36,166 nt of DNA from Planctomycetaceae bacterium (GTDB taxonomy: Bacteria > Planctomycetota > Planctomycetia > Pirellulales > Lacipirellulaceae): assembly GCA_002702655.1 (NCBI GenBank), contig PABB01000004.1, positions 1-36,166 of the forward strand, in the 5' to 3' direction. The position numbers were made by a program, and so were the translations under genes. Positions 16,382 through 23,709 of the stretch are shown here, in pieces; position 1 is the stretch's first letter; each line of letters begins with the position of its first letter. A model generated the notes under the pieces. It did not search any database. It was not told the origin of the DNA and saw nothing but the letters and a program-made list of their open reading frames with translations.

Positions 16382-19204
16382 CCCGACCGGCCAGCGCAAG
16401 CCGCGGCGAATCCCCAATACGAGGCAGGCAACGACCGCCAGCGCCCACGCTGTCGGCTCGGGCGCCGTCGACACGGAATTGACAGGCCCCGTGTTCCATC
16501 CAAAGTCGGCCTGCCACGCCGCCAGATCGGTTGCGCTGTATGGGTCTGTGGACTCGCCGCGCTGCCAGCCAAGAAAGTCATCGCCATCGACGGCGAAGTC
16601 CCCGTTGTAGTCGCCGGGCGGCCCCACGGCCGTAACCGTCAGCAAAGTGTACCCGGCCAAATCGCCGGCGGTCAGATACTCCAGCGTGTAGTCGTCGCCG
16701 TACGTGGCGTCGGTGAGCGGGGCCATGGCGCCGGCGGCAGCGTCCCAAAAACGAAGCGCGTCGGCGCCGAGCACCAAATTGTAGAATTGAGCGAGCGAAT
16801 CGTCGGCCTCGCCCATCAGGGCAAGCATGCCTCCGGTCGCCATGTTCAGGAAGGCATCGCCGACGGGGTTGAGTCGATCGATGTACAGCTTTCCCCCAAC
16901 AGTCACGAGCCCGCCTTCGGTGATATTTAGAATCCCGCCACCGTAATAGCCCACGTTCAGATCGGTGTCATTCGTCCAATGCGAACCGACGCCAGTGACT
17001 GTCACTTCGCTGCCAAGCGACGAAGACGAGCCGCCGATGGAACAGCTCGCGTTGCTGACCACACCGCCCGCCGCCACGCGGAGCGAAGCACTGTCAACGG
17101 AGAGATGGCTGCTATTCGTCCACCGAGAGCCGACGCCGGTAATGATCGCGGAACTCGCTGTACCTCCCGATCCGCCTAAGTAGCCCCGGGCACTGGCGAT
17201 CTCGACCCCATCAACCACGATCAACGCCCCCCCGTCAACGACTCCAAGGTCGCCCCCAGCGGCTGTGACAGCCAACGTTCCCCCGGAGCCAAACCCGACA
17301 ACAGCTTGTGTGCCGAGGGCGGAGTCGAAACGCAGGTCTGCATCGACGACCGCACCCGCGGTGGCGACAATCGATCCGTCGCCGTGGAGATTGGCAAGCG
17401 AAGCGTACAACGTGCCGGCTGCCACCTGGCCCCCCTGTTCCACCGTCAGCGACCCAACGCCGTATGGCGCGACTCTGAGCGAGTTATCCACGGTCCATTC
17501 AGAACCGGCGCCGGTGACGATGACGGTCGCCTCGCCCGGCGAACCAGGGTACGGTCCGATCCAACCGGACGAGCTTTCGACCCGACCGCCGTCTTCCACG
17601 CGGAGCAATCCGCTGCCATCGCCGCCGAGAGAAATCGCAGTACTCGTCCATTGGGAGTCTGGCCCGGTGATTGTTGCACGGCCAGACGACCAGCGGTTCT
17701 TCCCGAGAACGCCGATCACGCTGGTGACGTGCCCCCCCGACTCAACACGGAGAGAGCCGGTTCCGTCCTCTCCAATAATCAGGTCGTCACTGTTGGTCCA
17801 TTGGGAGCCGGCGCCGGTGATCGCCACCTCGCCTGTCGAACCTGCTGAACGGCCGATGTAGCTGGAAATGGAACCCGTATTGCTGACGAGACCGCCAGAT
17901 TCGACGCGGAGCGTCCCGCTCCCCCCATCTCCCACCCGTAGACCCTGGGGGCTAGCCAGCCGAGAGCCAACGCCGGTGATTGTCGCACCGCCCATCGATC
18001 CCGGCGTTTTGCCAATATAGACGGTAGAACAGGTGACCTCCCCGCCCGCCTCCACGCGCAGAGATGCACTCCCAATCGAGCCGACGTGGAGGCCATCGCT
18101 AATGCTCCATCGCGTACCAACGCCGATGACGGACGCATTGCCCATTGCCCCGGCATTTCGCCCCAGAATGCCACCGACACTCGCAATGGAAACTCCGTCC
18201 GCTACGGTGAGTGTGCCGTGACCGTTGTGCCCAGCGCCGAGGTAACCTCCGTTGGCTGTGACGGTCAATGTCCCCCCTGTTCCAAAGTCCACGATCGCTT
18301 GCGTCCCGTGAACGGAGTCAAACCGCAGGTCACCATCAAGCACGGCGCCTTCCGTGGCGGTAATCATTCCATCGCCGTGGAGATCGGCTACGGACGCATA
18401 GAGCGTGCCTGTCGAGACCCAGCCGCCATTCTCGACGGTCAACGATCCGCGGCCTTGATCGCCCACGTGCAACGTAGCGCTATTGTTCCATTGGGACCCG
18501 GCCCCGGAAATCGTCGCAGCGCCCGTCGATCCCGCGTACCAACCAATGTATCCGTGCCGATTGCTGACCTGTCCGCCCGCCTCCACGGTGAGCGACGCGT
18601 TGCCGGAATAGCCAACTGATAGATTCCTGGTATTCGTCAATTTGGAGCCGGTGCCGGTGATTGTTACATCGCCCGCTGAACTCACCCCCTTCCCGATCGA
18701 GGTAGATGAGCTACTGACCTGCCCTCCCATTTCCACGCGCAGCGTCCCGTGAGCCTTCTCGCCAACAGTGAGGAGATCGGCATTTGACCATTGAGAACCT
18801 TCGCCGGCGATGACGGCGTAGCCCGTCGATCCCGTCGAGTAACCGATGTAGCCTGCTGCGCTGCTGACCTCTCCGCCCGCTTCAACGCGGAGCACCCCCT
18901 CGCCCTCGCGGCCAACCGTGAGACTTTCGATATTGGTCCACAGAGAGTCAGTGCCGACGACGGTTGCCGCACCAGCGGCGCCAAACGAGTAGCCCAAAAC
19001 TCCCGTTCGGTTGGTCAGCTCACTGCCCCCGTCCAAGGCCAGCGCACCACTGGTCGTGGAACCGATGCGGGCACTAGTATACAAGCCCCAGGGCATCGAA
19101 GGAGTGACGTTGCCGGTAGTTACGACAGCCGACCGTGCCGTCGCGGAGGCGGCGAGAACCAGCATGAAGGTCCCCGTGAAAGACTGTGCGCGTGACTTCA
19201 TCAT
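13544..19204 (-). CDS. Double T5SS/PEP-CTERM repeat protein: two complete secreted cassettes in one frame
   Basis: 1886 residues from M(19204). Cassette 1: signal peptide (MMKSRAQSFTGTFMLVLAAS, cleaved near ATARSA), VVTTGNVTPSMPWG, eleven repeats of the type ITGxGSxWTN with two VSTGTLYAS-type spacers, a dockerin-like repeat (GDYNGDFAVDGDDFLGWQRG, from 864), and a PEP-CTERM tail (PEP 915-917, hydrophobic AWALAVVACLVLGI, then RRGLR). Without a stop, cassette 2 follows: a second signal peptide (YLAILAAAFTLSTIAHPALA), twelve repeats of the type VDGAGSTW with one spacer, a dockerin-like repeat (from 1810) and a final PEP-CTERM tail (PEP 1861-1863, then GRRRRQSG). Each part has the full layout of an independent surface protein. 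The frame extends to an ATG at 19342, but the preferred start at 19204/19201 directly precedes the signal peptide. No frameshift or stop separates the halves. It is probably an adhesin-like surface solenoid; function unknown. Cassette 1 is closer to the 10706-13063 protein than to cassette 2. Confidence 0.85.
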   Translation of the reverse strand: MMKSRAQSFTGTFMLVLAASATARSAVVTTGNVTPSMPWGLYTSARIGSTTSGALALDGGSELTNRTGVLGYSFGAAGAATVVGTDSLWTNIESLTVGREGEGVLRVEAGGEVSSAAGYIGYSTGSTGYAVIAGEGSQWSNADLLTVGEKAHGTLRVEMGGQVSSSSTSIGKGVSSAGDVTITGTGSKLTNTRNLSVGYSGNASLTVEAGGQVSNRHGYIGWYAGSTGAATISGAGSQWNNSATLHVGDQGRGSLTVENGGWVSTGTLYASVADLHGDGMITATEGAVLDGDLRFDSVHGTQAIVDFGTGGTLTVTANGGYLGAGHNGHGTLTVADGVSIASVGGILGRNAGAMGNASVIGVGTRWSISDGLHVGSIGSASLRVEAGGEVTCSTVYIGKTPGSMGGATITGVGSRLASPQGLRVGDGGSGTLRVESGGLVSNTGSISSYIGRSAGSTGEVAITGAGSQWTNSDDLIIGEDGTGSLRVESGGHVTSVIGVLGKNRWSSGRATITGPDSQWTSTAISLGGDGSGLLRVEDGGRVESSSGWIGPYPGSPGEATVIVTGAGSEWTVDNSLRVAPYGVGSLTVEQGGQVAAGTLYASLANLHGDGSIVATAGAVVDADLRFDSALGTQAVVGFGSGGTLAVTAAGGDLGVVDGGALIVVDGVEIASARGYLGGSGGTASSAIITGVGSRWTNSSHLSVDSASLRVAAGGVVSNASCSIGGSSSSLGSEVTVTGVGSHWTNDTDLNVGYYGGGILNITEGGLVTVGGKLYIDRLNPVGDAFLNMATGGMLALMGEADDSLAQFYNLVLGADALRFWDAAAGAMAPLTDATYGDDYTLEYLTAGDLAGYTLLTVTAVGPPGDYNGDFAVDGDDFLGWQRGESTDPYSATDLAAWQADFGWNTGPVNSVSTAPEPTAWALAVVACLVLGIRRGLRWPVGLTHTPRYLAILAAAFTLSTIAHPALAAITFAGDADPADPTTWTSSTDFFVGRTADGTLTVDGASTATSRLGFIGYEAGSDGIAMVKDAHSVWNNRSVTVGYRGRGTLAISGGGAVESALAGHIGSSVGSLGAVTVDGTGSIWTCSGLYVASSGSGSLVITGGGAMISSNSVFIGTNVGSTGRVSVEGVGSTWKSSGAFSFFAVGDEGSGTLSITAGGAVNRVGESEIGRESGSTGSATVHGAGSTWTTGGILRIGNQGNGSLTVANSGAVTNTDGYLGYANDSTGTVTVDGAGSTWSNSSSLYVGYQGSGSLSITSNGVVSVGENTWVAYDSTSTGTIHFENGTLSTGGLIGAASSLTGTGIVNAHGLTTDVDLVFDANHGLNQTIVLRESPGQDISLNLHIDGTAALGVGYSTAGTMTIADGIVVQSTDGYCGYESGSTGTVAVDGAGSAWSNSGALQIGSKGSGTLAITGGAAVSDSDGFIGNLSGSTGIVTVDGAGSTWTHSDRLNVGRYGNGTLTIINGATVSGSGTGYIGGFKGATGDVKVDGAGSTWAYDSIFVGEQGSGSLAITGGGVSRNSGAGFVGTSIRSTGHVTVDGDGSNWTNSSALYIGYEGSGTLAVTGGGSVSNWHGHIGAHRGSIGTVTVDGAASTWTSSGTLFIGSLGTGTVAITGGADVNSAAVSIGGGSGSTGDVTVDGAGSTWSSGNLVVGDQGRGTLAVIGGGVVGNDDGYIGNLNRSAGAVTVDGPHSTWTNHGSLWVGREGSGTLVITDYGFVSVGGMLAIDANGDADSFINMSTGGVLAIAGDADDSLVQFLDHIEGSDAVRYWDDDLAEWALLNSGTNGRDYTIRYFDEGDLAGFTLLTVGRIGDFDVDDDVDGSDFLIWQRGGSPHPVSQYELIDWQVNFGTRTPPGPSSATVPEPTGMLLIAVGTTCAASGRRRRQSG

Positions 19205-19403
19205 CCGGCCGATCGCGATCCACGGAGGCAACGCCTTGCCAACGCCCTTAAGAAACTCCGTTGGTCCCGCTCCGTTGGTCCCTCTGCCGGCCCGCCTCGC
19301 CTGGGCGCGATGGGGATTTCTCGCTCGACTGAGCGTGGTCATATTGCGCCGTCAACGAAGGCAATTGTAATAGCCGAGCTCCCGTATGGCGACCAATTCG
19401 ACT

Positions 19404-19652
19404 ATCGACGGACAGAGTTCCATTGATGGTGTCGCCAATGCGGACATCGATAAAACGATCCCACGGCAATGGCGGCGTCACGTCGCCCGAGATGACGGTC
19501 GCCGCCCACCCTCGCGGCGCCGCGACAAGCGCGAACGCCAGTAGAAAAGCGATGAGAGCCACCGTCACGCGACGACTGCGACCAGTCGTGCCATACGTCG
19601 GAGAACCGACGATAGTCCATTGCGGTTGACAGGGATAGCCGGGCTTTTGCAT
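19404..19652 (-). pseudogene. Truncated third T5SS/PEP-CTERM repeat paralogue (N-terminus only)
   Basis: From ATG 19652 the minus frame reads MQKPGYPCQPQ, then a hydrophobic segment (VTVALIAFLLAFALVAAP) and ATVISGDVTPPLPW, followed by DVRIGDTINGTLSVD. This aligns with the N-terminus of the 10706-13063 protein (VVTGDVTPALPWG, VHIGDVARGTLSID) and with the start of the double protein. Homology stops at SVD (about 19404). The frame stays open to 19248 with unrelated residues and runs past the longer possible start of the double gene (19342). No repeat, dockerin-like motif or sorting tail is left, so it is a broken copy, although a 134-residue secreted peptide could still be made. Confidence 0.8.
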
Positions 19653-19655
19653 CAG

Positions 19656-19671
19656 CCCAGTATAGCCGCAG
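19656..19671 (-). promoter_or_regulatory. Second copy of the TATACT leader
   Basis: The minus strand reads CTGCGGCTATACTGGG, identical over 16 bases to 10690-10705 and at the same distance from the conserved ATG (19652). The promoter-like element survives upstream of the broken gene and could still drive transcription toward the double gene. Confidence 0.45.
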
Positions 19672-19743
19672 ATGGGCGATTTGTGTCCTTGGATTGCCGG
19701 CCCCTGGACGCCTGTGTTGTGGGCAGTTGGGGAGGCGCGAAGA

Positions 19744-19808
19744 CTGCGCAGGATGCTGAAACCTGCGCACTTTCGGGAGTCCCGAATCTGACCGAGGTTG
19801 TGACAGCC
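19744..19808 (-). repeat. Dispersed ~65-bp repeat, copy A
   Basis: The minus strand begins GGCTGTCACAACCTCGGTCA and ends CATCCTGCGCAG. It aligns without gaps to 35884-35948 on the plus strand with about 51 of 65 bases identical by eye. It lies about 70 bp upstream of the leader of the truncated paralogue. Similarity seems to extend further into the GACCGACGCGCAG region. Confidence 0.65.
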
Positions 19809-20022
19809 TCGCTCATTTGAGCGGCGAGTTTCTGCGCGTCGGTCTTGGCGACCTCTGCGCCGTAGCCAGGATTTTCCCAGATGGCGGCCGATGCAACCAA
19901 CAGCCGATAGCGGGCCGCACAACTCACGTCGGTCGCTTGGACCTAGGCATTTCCGCAAGAGAGTCCAGGAGCTTTCTCTAATATTCGCAGGTTCTTGCTG
20001 AATAGGCGAGCGGCGCTCCGGG
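19809..20022. other. Spacer downstream of the SGNH hydrolase gene
   Basis: The minus frame here (AIWENPGYGAEVAKTDAQKL and onward into the repeat) looks rather protein-like but has no start site or known family; it may be the remainder of the dispersed element. No terminator with a T-run seen. Confidence 0.35.
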
Positions 20023-20877
20023 CTATTGCTCGTTGCCAAAATCGCCCTGCTCCAGAACGTCCGCAGGCCTGAGCGCACCGTGCAAGTGCGGCAACAGGAC
20101 CGCAGCAAGGTCGCGGTAGCCGGCTGATGTTGGGTGCAAGTAGTCGGCCATCAACTCAACGCGGATCGATTCGTCAGGTCGCAGGAACACAGAGGATAAA
20201 TCGAGCCAGCGTACCCGCGACGGCCAGTGATGATTGGCGAGTCTGCGATTGATCCAAGCAGCGCTTTGCCGCCAAGGATCATCGGGACTTTCGCAACATG
20301 GCAATATGCCAATAAGGAGTATTTGTGTTGATTGTGGCGTCGTCTGAAGCAAATCGGTCACGACTGCGCAAACGCCGGCGAGCGTCTCCTCCGCCGTGTT
20401 TCGCTGCTCCTTCAGATTGTTGGTTCCAATCAGCAGTACCACTGCCGAGGGCTGCAGATCTGCCAGAGCGCCATGCTGAAGGCGCCACCGCACATGCTGC
20501 GTGCGATCCCCTGCAATGCCAAGATTTAAGGCTCGCAGCGGTACGATGTGTTTCGCCCAGACATCGCTTCCCACAGTCTGCCAGCTCTCGGTGATCGAAT
20601 CGCCGAGGAATACGATTGCTGCGTCTGAGCCGCGCGCCGCGCGGCATTGGCGCTCGAACTTCTCGAGCCAGGGACCTTCGCCCTGCGGGCACGGCACAAG
20701 AGCGGTGTTGGAGTCTGTTGGGAGCTTGGCAGTCGAGTCTTCGCCTAAAACCGACGGCGAGCGAATGCCTGTTTCTTCCGATGCCGACTCAGCGGGTAGC
20801 AGAATCAGGCATCCCCAAGCAACCAGCCTGGTCAGCCGCCACCGCTGCACGCCCGCTGTTGTTGCCACGCAGCCCAT
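20023..20877 (-). CDS. Secreted SGNH/GDSL esterase (PAF-acetylhydrolase-like)
   Basis: 284 residues with all diagnostic SGNH blocks: FLGDSITESW (nucleophile S94, block I), LNLGIAGDRTQHV (glycine of block II near 120-124), LLIGTNN (N154, block III) and DYLHPTSAGY (D245, H248, block V). This matches the PAF-acetylhydrolase beta/gamma-like branch frequent in Planctomycetes. An N-terminal hydrophobic segment (LVAWGCLILLPAESA) indicates export. It probably removes acetyl or similar ester groups from carbohydrates; the substrate is not readable from sequence. The gene begins 24 bp after the stop of the alpha/beta hydrolase on the same strand, so the two are almost certainly co-transcribed. There is no PEP-CTERM tail; the C-terminus is short and polar. 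Confidence 0.9.
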   Translation of the reverse strand: MGCVATTAGVQRWRLTRLVAWGCLILLPAESASEETGIRSPSVLGEDSTAKLPTDSNTALVPCPQGEGPWLEKFERQCRAARGSDAAIVFLGDSITESWQTVGSDVWAKHIVPLRALNLGIAGDRTQHVRWRLQHGALADLQPSAVVLLIGTNNLKEQRNTAEETLAGVCAVVTDLLQTTPQSTQILLIGILPCCESPDDPWRQSAAWINRRLANHHWPSRVRWLDLSSVFLRPDESIRVELMADYLHPTSAGYRDLAAVLLPHLHGALRPADVLEQGDFGNEQ

Positions 20878-20901
20878 GCCGTCGATTATGCTCCGTGCAT
20901 T

Positions 20902-22365
20902 TCAGGGACCGATTCGGGTCAGCAGACGCCGTAAAAGCCGGCGCGGTCGCCCGCATTGCGTTTTGCTTAACTTGATCCCGTGGCGGCAGCAGCAAAACGC
21001 TGCGGCTCCAGCGCCGAGCAGGCAGGCCGCGGCCGGCTCGGAAACCGCAACCAGCCGAAGTTGGTCGCCGTGACCCAAACCGTTGTAAATGTAGCCAGAC
21101 GAGAGGTCGACGGCGGCGACGAACTGCCCATTGAGCTCAACGCGGGCGAGCGTCGTCCGCAGCCGATTCTCGTAGATCGTCAACTCGCCGATCACAGATT
21201 TGTCGAGGCTGGCGATCGAGAGATCGAATATCATCTCGTCGGACGTAAGGCTGTAGGTCAAATCTGCGGCGGCGTTTTGGCCGTCCCCCAACCACATCTG
21301 AAACGGTCGGGTTCGCACCCAGCCCGCGACGAACAGCTCGTCGGCGTCGTTCAGTACCGGCTGGGGAATGCCGCCGGCTAAAAGGTCTTCCAGAAACCAG
21401 AGTTCGCCGCGTTCCTGAATGCTAACCGAGCTGCTGTGCGGGTAATCCTGACGCTCGTTCGATTGAACCACTCCGTCGTGGTTCCAGTCGACCCAATCGA
21501 GCGGATCAACGGGGCCCTCGTACTGGGCCCCGGATTGGCCGTTGACGAAGGTTATATTGTCGAATTCTCCGGGAAACGCCGCGGAGGCAATCGCATTTTC
21601 GCGGTAGGAGATGTCGTTGACGATGGGCGAAATGGTCTCCGACTCGTTGGAGAACAAGTAAATCTCGCTGTAGGGGTTATTCTTTGAGGCCAAGTTCGAC
21701 GCCCGAGCGTGGTAGCGATCGATCACGTCGGGATCGCCGGTTGTGCGGTCGCCGACGTCAATATTGAGTTGCGACGTCCGACCGCCGGCACCGTTGAAGT
21801 ACCAGCCGTCAATAGGATCATAGCCATAGTCGGACATGCCGACGAACGCCGCACCGGCGTTAAAATAGTCAGGGAATTTGGTGAGCGCGGACATGGTGTT
21901 GCCGCCGCCGCCAGAGTACCCGGTTACGTAAATACGTGACGAGTCGACCAGCCCGGGGAAATTGGCTTTTACCGATTCGACAGCGTCAAAGATGTCGTAA
22001 ATCTCCAGCCCTCCGGAGTCGCGGCGTCCGTCAGAGCCCTCCCGTTGCCGCATCGCAACGAGGATCGAAAAGAACCCCAGGTCGCGAAGGCGATCGGCAT
22101 TGGGGTAGACGCCTGAAAAGTGGCCCGTGTTGCCGGAGTATGGGTGCATTACCACAGCAATTGGCGCCCCTGCGACGGCATCGTCGTAAATCAATCCAGC
22201 TTTCAAGTCGAGCGGGCCGGCTGAATCATTGGTGACCGTCGACTGATAGTCGTAGACAAGATTGACTTCCGCAGCCAAAGCATGCGTGAGCCCAAGTAGG
22301 GCGAGCAGGGGCCCGCAGAGTGCTGTGCCCCGGATGCGTAGACTGGCATATCGGCGATTCGTCAT
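20902..22365 (-). CDS. Secreted alpha/beta hydrolase with PEP-CTERM-like tail
   Basis: 487 residues from M(22365), chosen because it begins a good signal peptide (MTNRRYASLR, then a hydrophobic core ending THALAAEV). An in-frame ATG at 22494 would add 43 unconvincing residues. The fold is indicated by an oxyanion-type VVMHPYSGNTG (71-81), the nucleophile elbow YVTGYSGGGG (S151) with a following helix, and DYPHSSSVS as a possible source of the catalytic His. It resembles secreted prolyl-oligopeptidase/esterase-like hydrolases; the actual substrate (peptide or sugar ester) is unknown. The C-terminal part (about 350-440) looks like a small beta domain. SEPAAACLLGAGAAAFCCCRHG (from 442) is a PEP-CTERM-like tail, with SEP for PEP and an unusual extra ~26 basic residues. 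The SGNH esterase gene follows after 24 bp, suggesting joint action on one polymer. Confidence 0.85.
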   Translation of the reverse strand: MTNRRYASLRIRGTALCGPLLALLGLTHALAAEVNLVYDYQSTVTNDSAGPLDLKAGLIYDDAVAGAPIAVVMHPYSGNTGHFSGVYPNADRLRDLGFFSILVAMRQREGSDGRRDSGGLEIYDIFDAVESVKANFPGLVDSSRIYVTGYSGGGGNTMSALTKFPDYFNAGAAFVGMSDYGYDPIDGWYFNGAGGRTSQLNIDVGDRTTGDPDVIDRYHARASNLASKNNPYSEIYLFSNESETISPIVNDISYRENAIASAAFPGEFDNITFVNGQSGAQYEGPVDPLDWVDWNHDGVVQSNERQDYPHSSSVSIQERGELWFLEDLLAGGIPQPVLNDADELFVAGWVRTRPFQMWLGDGQNAAADLTYSLTSDEMIFDLSIASLDKSVIGELTIYENRLRTTLARVELNGQFVAAVDLSSGYIYNGLGHGDQLRLVAVSEPAAACLLGAGAAAFCCCRHGIKLSKTQCGRPRRLLRRLLTRIGP

Positions 22366-22764
22366 CGTGGTATTGCTAATGGATGTCGGTAATTCGCTTG
22401 AGCCGGGGGCCGCTGCAGAAGTGCGGGGCGAACTTGCGAGATAAGACTGAGGCTCTCCGACCAGTATCTCTACTAGAACTAACGGCGCAAACAACGCTAC
22501 GGATTACAGCGCTGACCAGATTCCTGCAATCAGGGCAAAACAACACCGGCGCCTCGACACGAGACGGCGTCCCGCGAAAAACCCGCAAACCCAATCAGCA
22601 CATGATGTTGCGGCGCTTTGGCCAGAAAAAACGACATGGCGGAGTGATAGATCGGTCCCCTTGTGCCGTGTAGATAGGTGCCGGCGAAATCTCGCAACTG
22701 CGACCGCTGGCGCACTCATCGCCTGTGCTTTTCCGCCGTGAGTCTACTCTTGAGGGAGGTGCTA
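22366..22764. other. Intergenic region between divergent genes
   Basis: 399 bp between the leftward hydrolase operon and the rightward LamG-like gene, so both promoters should be here. I see no unambiguous -35/-10 pair. The only clear signal is the ribosome site at its right end. Confidence 0.5.
22753..22759 (+). promoter_or_regulatory. Shine-Dalgarno fixing the start at 22765
   Basis: AGGGAGG five bases before ATG 22765. It excludes the in-frame upstream ATG at 22678, which would put 29 residues before the signal peptide. Confidence 0.8.
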
Positions 22765-23574
22765 ATGTCTGTTTGCAAGTCTCGTTGTTTCGCCATCTTC
22801 GCCAGCTTGGTCCTGGGCAGTCCAGCCGCGGTACACGCCCTGACGCTGCAAAGCCACTACGAATTTGAAGGGAACACGAACAACTCCGTGCCAGGAGCAC
22901 CCGCCGGGACCCTCAATGGAGACGCCGCCCTCACCAATATTGATGCGGCCGTCGGTACGGGTTCGCTTATGCTCGATGGCGCCGGAGACTACCTTGGCAC
23001 AACGGCTCTGGGAGTGCCCGGCAGCGCGCAACTATACGAGGGCAAGATCTCATTGCACTTCAAGAATACGAACTCAGCTCAGTCGCTGGGCAATAAGCAG
23101 TTCTACGGCAACCTCAACAGTAACGATTCGACTGCAATCCTGTTCGGCACTAACGGGGCCGGCGGATTGCAGATGTTTATTCGCAGCGCCAACAACAACG
23201 TCTACCAAATTCGCAATGCGATCGGCGGAAACGCGTTCAACATCGACACGACTTACGCCGACGGAGACTGGCACCAAATCGAATACGAATGGGCGATCGA
23301 CGCTTCCGGCGGCTCCGGGTCGATTAAAGTCGACGGTACCGCGCTTGAGACCCAAACGGTACTCAACAGTCTGACGACCGGCAGCCCGATTACGCCATGG
23401 GAGTTCGACTTGCCGCTGGGCGCCAGAAACAACCGAGGGTCGATTGACCATACGTGGGAGGGTCTCATCGACGACGTGCGCGTGTACGGCATTCCGGAGC
23501 CTGCCGCGGTCGTGCTGGCCCTATTTGGCGCAGCGGCCGGTTTGCTCGTGACCCGCCGGCGCCGCACTGGTTAG
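22765..23574 (+). CDS. Secreted LamG-like (concanavalin-fold) PEP-CTERM protein
   Basis: 269 residues. A signal peptide (CFAIFASLVLGSPAAVHA) is followed by LQSHYEFEGNTNNSVPG, the usual opening of planctomycete LamG-like domains. GSLMLDGAGDYLG, a GDWHQIEYEWAID strand, PLGARNNRG and WEGLIDDVRVYG then complete the jelly-roll pattern. Such domains bind carbohydrate or protein ligands; no catalytic motif is seen. The tail IPEPAAVVLALFGAAAGLLV then RRRR (PEP 244-246) is a canonical PEP-CTERM signal. No dockerin-like repeat is present. The gene is closed by a strong terminator and so separated from the sigma factor cassette, although its fold is shared with the LamG gene of that cassette. Confidence 0.88.
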   Translation: MSVCKSRCFAIFASLVLGSPAAVHALTLQSHYEFEGNTNNSVPGAPAGTLNGDAALTNIDAAVGTGSLMLDGAGDYLGTTALGVPGSAQLYEGKISLHFKNTNSAQSLGNKQFYGNLNSNDSTAILFGTNGAGGLQMFIRSANNNVYQIRNAIGGNAFNIDTTYADGDWHQIEYEWAIDASGGSGSIKVDGTALETQTVLNSLTTGSPITPWEFDLPLGARNNRGSIDHTWEGLIDDVRVYGIPEPAAVVLALFGAAAGLLVTRRRRTG

Positions 23575-23590
23575 CTGGATCAAGCTCAGT

Positions 23591-23652
23591 TCTCGGACCG
23601 CGGCCGCTGGAGCACGTAGCGGGGCAGGCTCCGGCGGTCGTCCGAGACTTTT
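23591..23652 (+). terminator. Intrinsic terminator after the LamG-like gene
   Basis: TCTCGGAC (23591-23598) pairs perfectly with GTCCGAGA (23640-23647). Inside, after a small internal loop, CCGCTGGAGC pairs with GCTCCGGCGG (one T-G), closing a 14-nt loop. CTTTT follows. It isolates the upstream gene from the sigma factor cassette. Confidence 0.75.
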
Positions 23653-23709
23653 GCGTCGCTTGGAGCGGCCGACGGCACGGCTGTGAAGACATGCCAACAC
23701 GGTGCGGGG

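Noticed and set aside
13544-19204. Regular ~150-bp DNA periodicity that might suggest a repeat array or CRISPR
   Set aside because: The period corresponds to ~50-residue protein repeats in one open frame. The DNA units are diverged and there are no short identical repeats with unique spacers.
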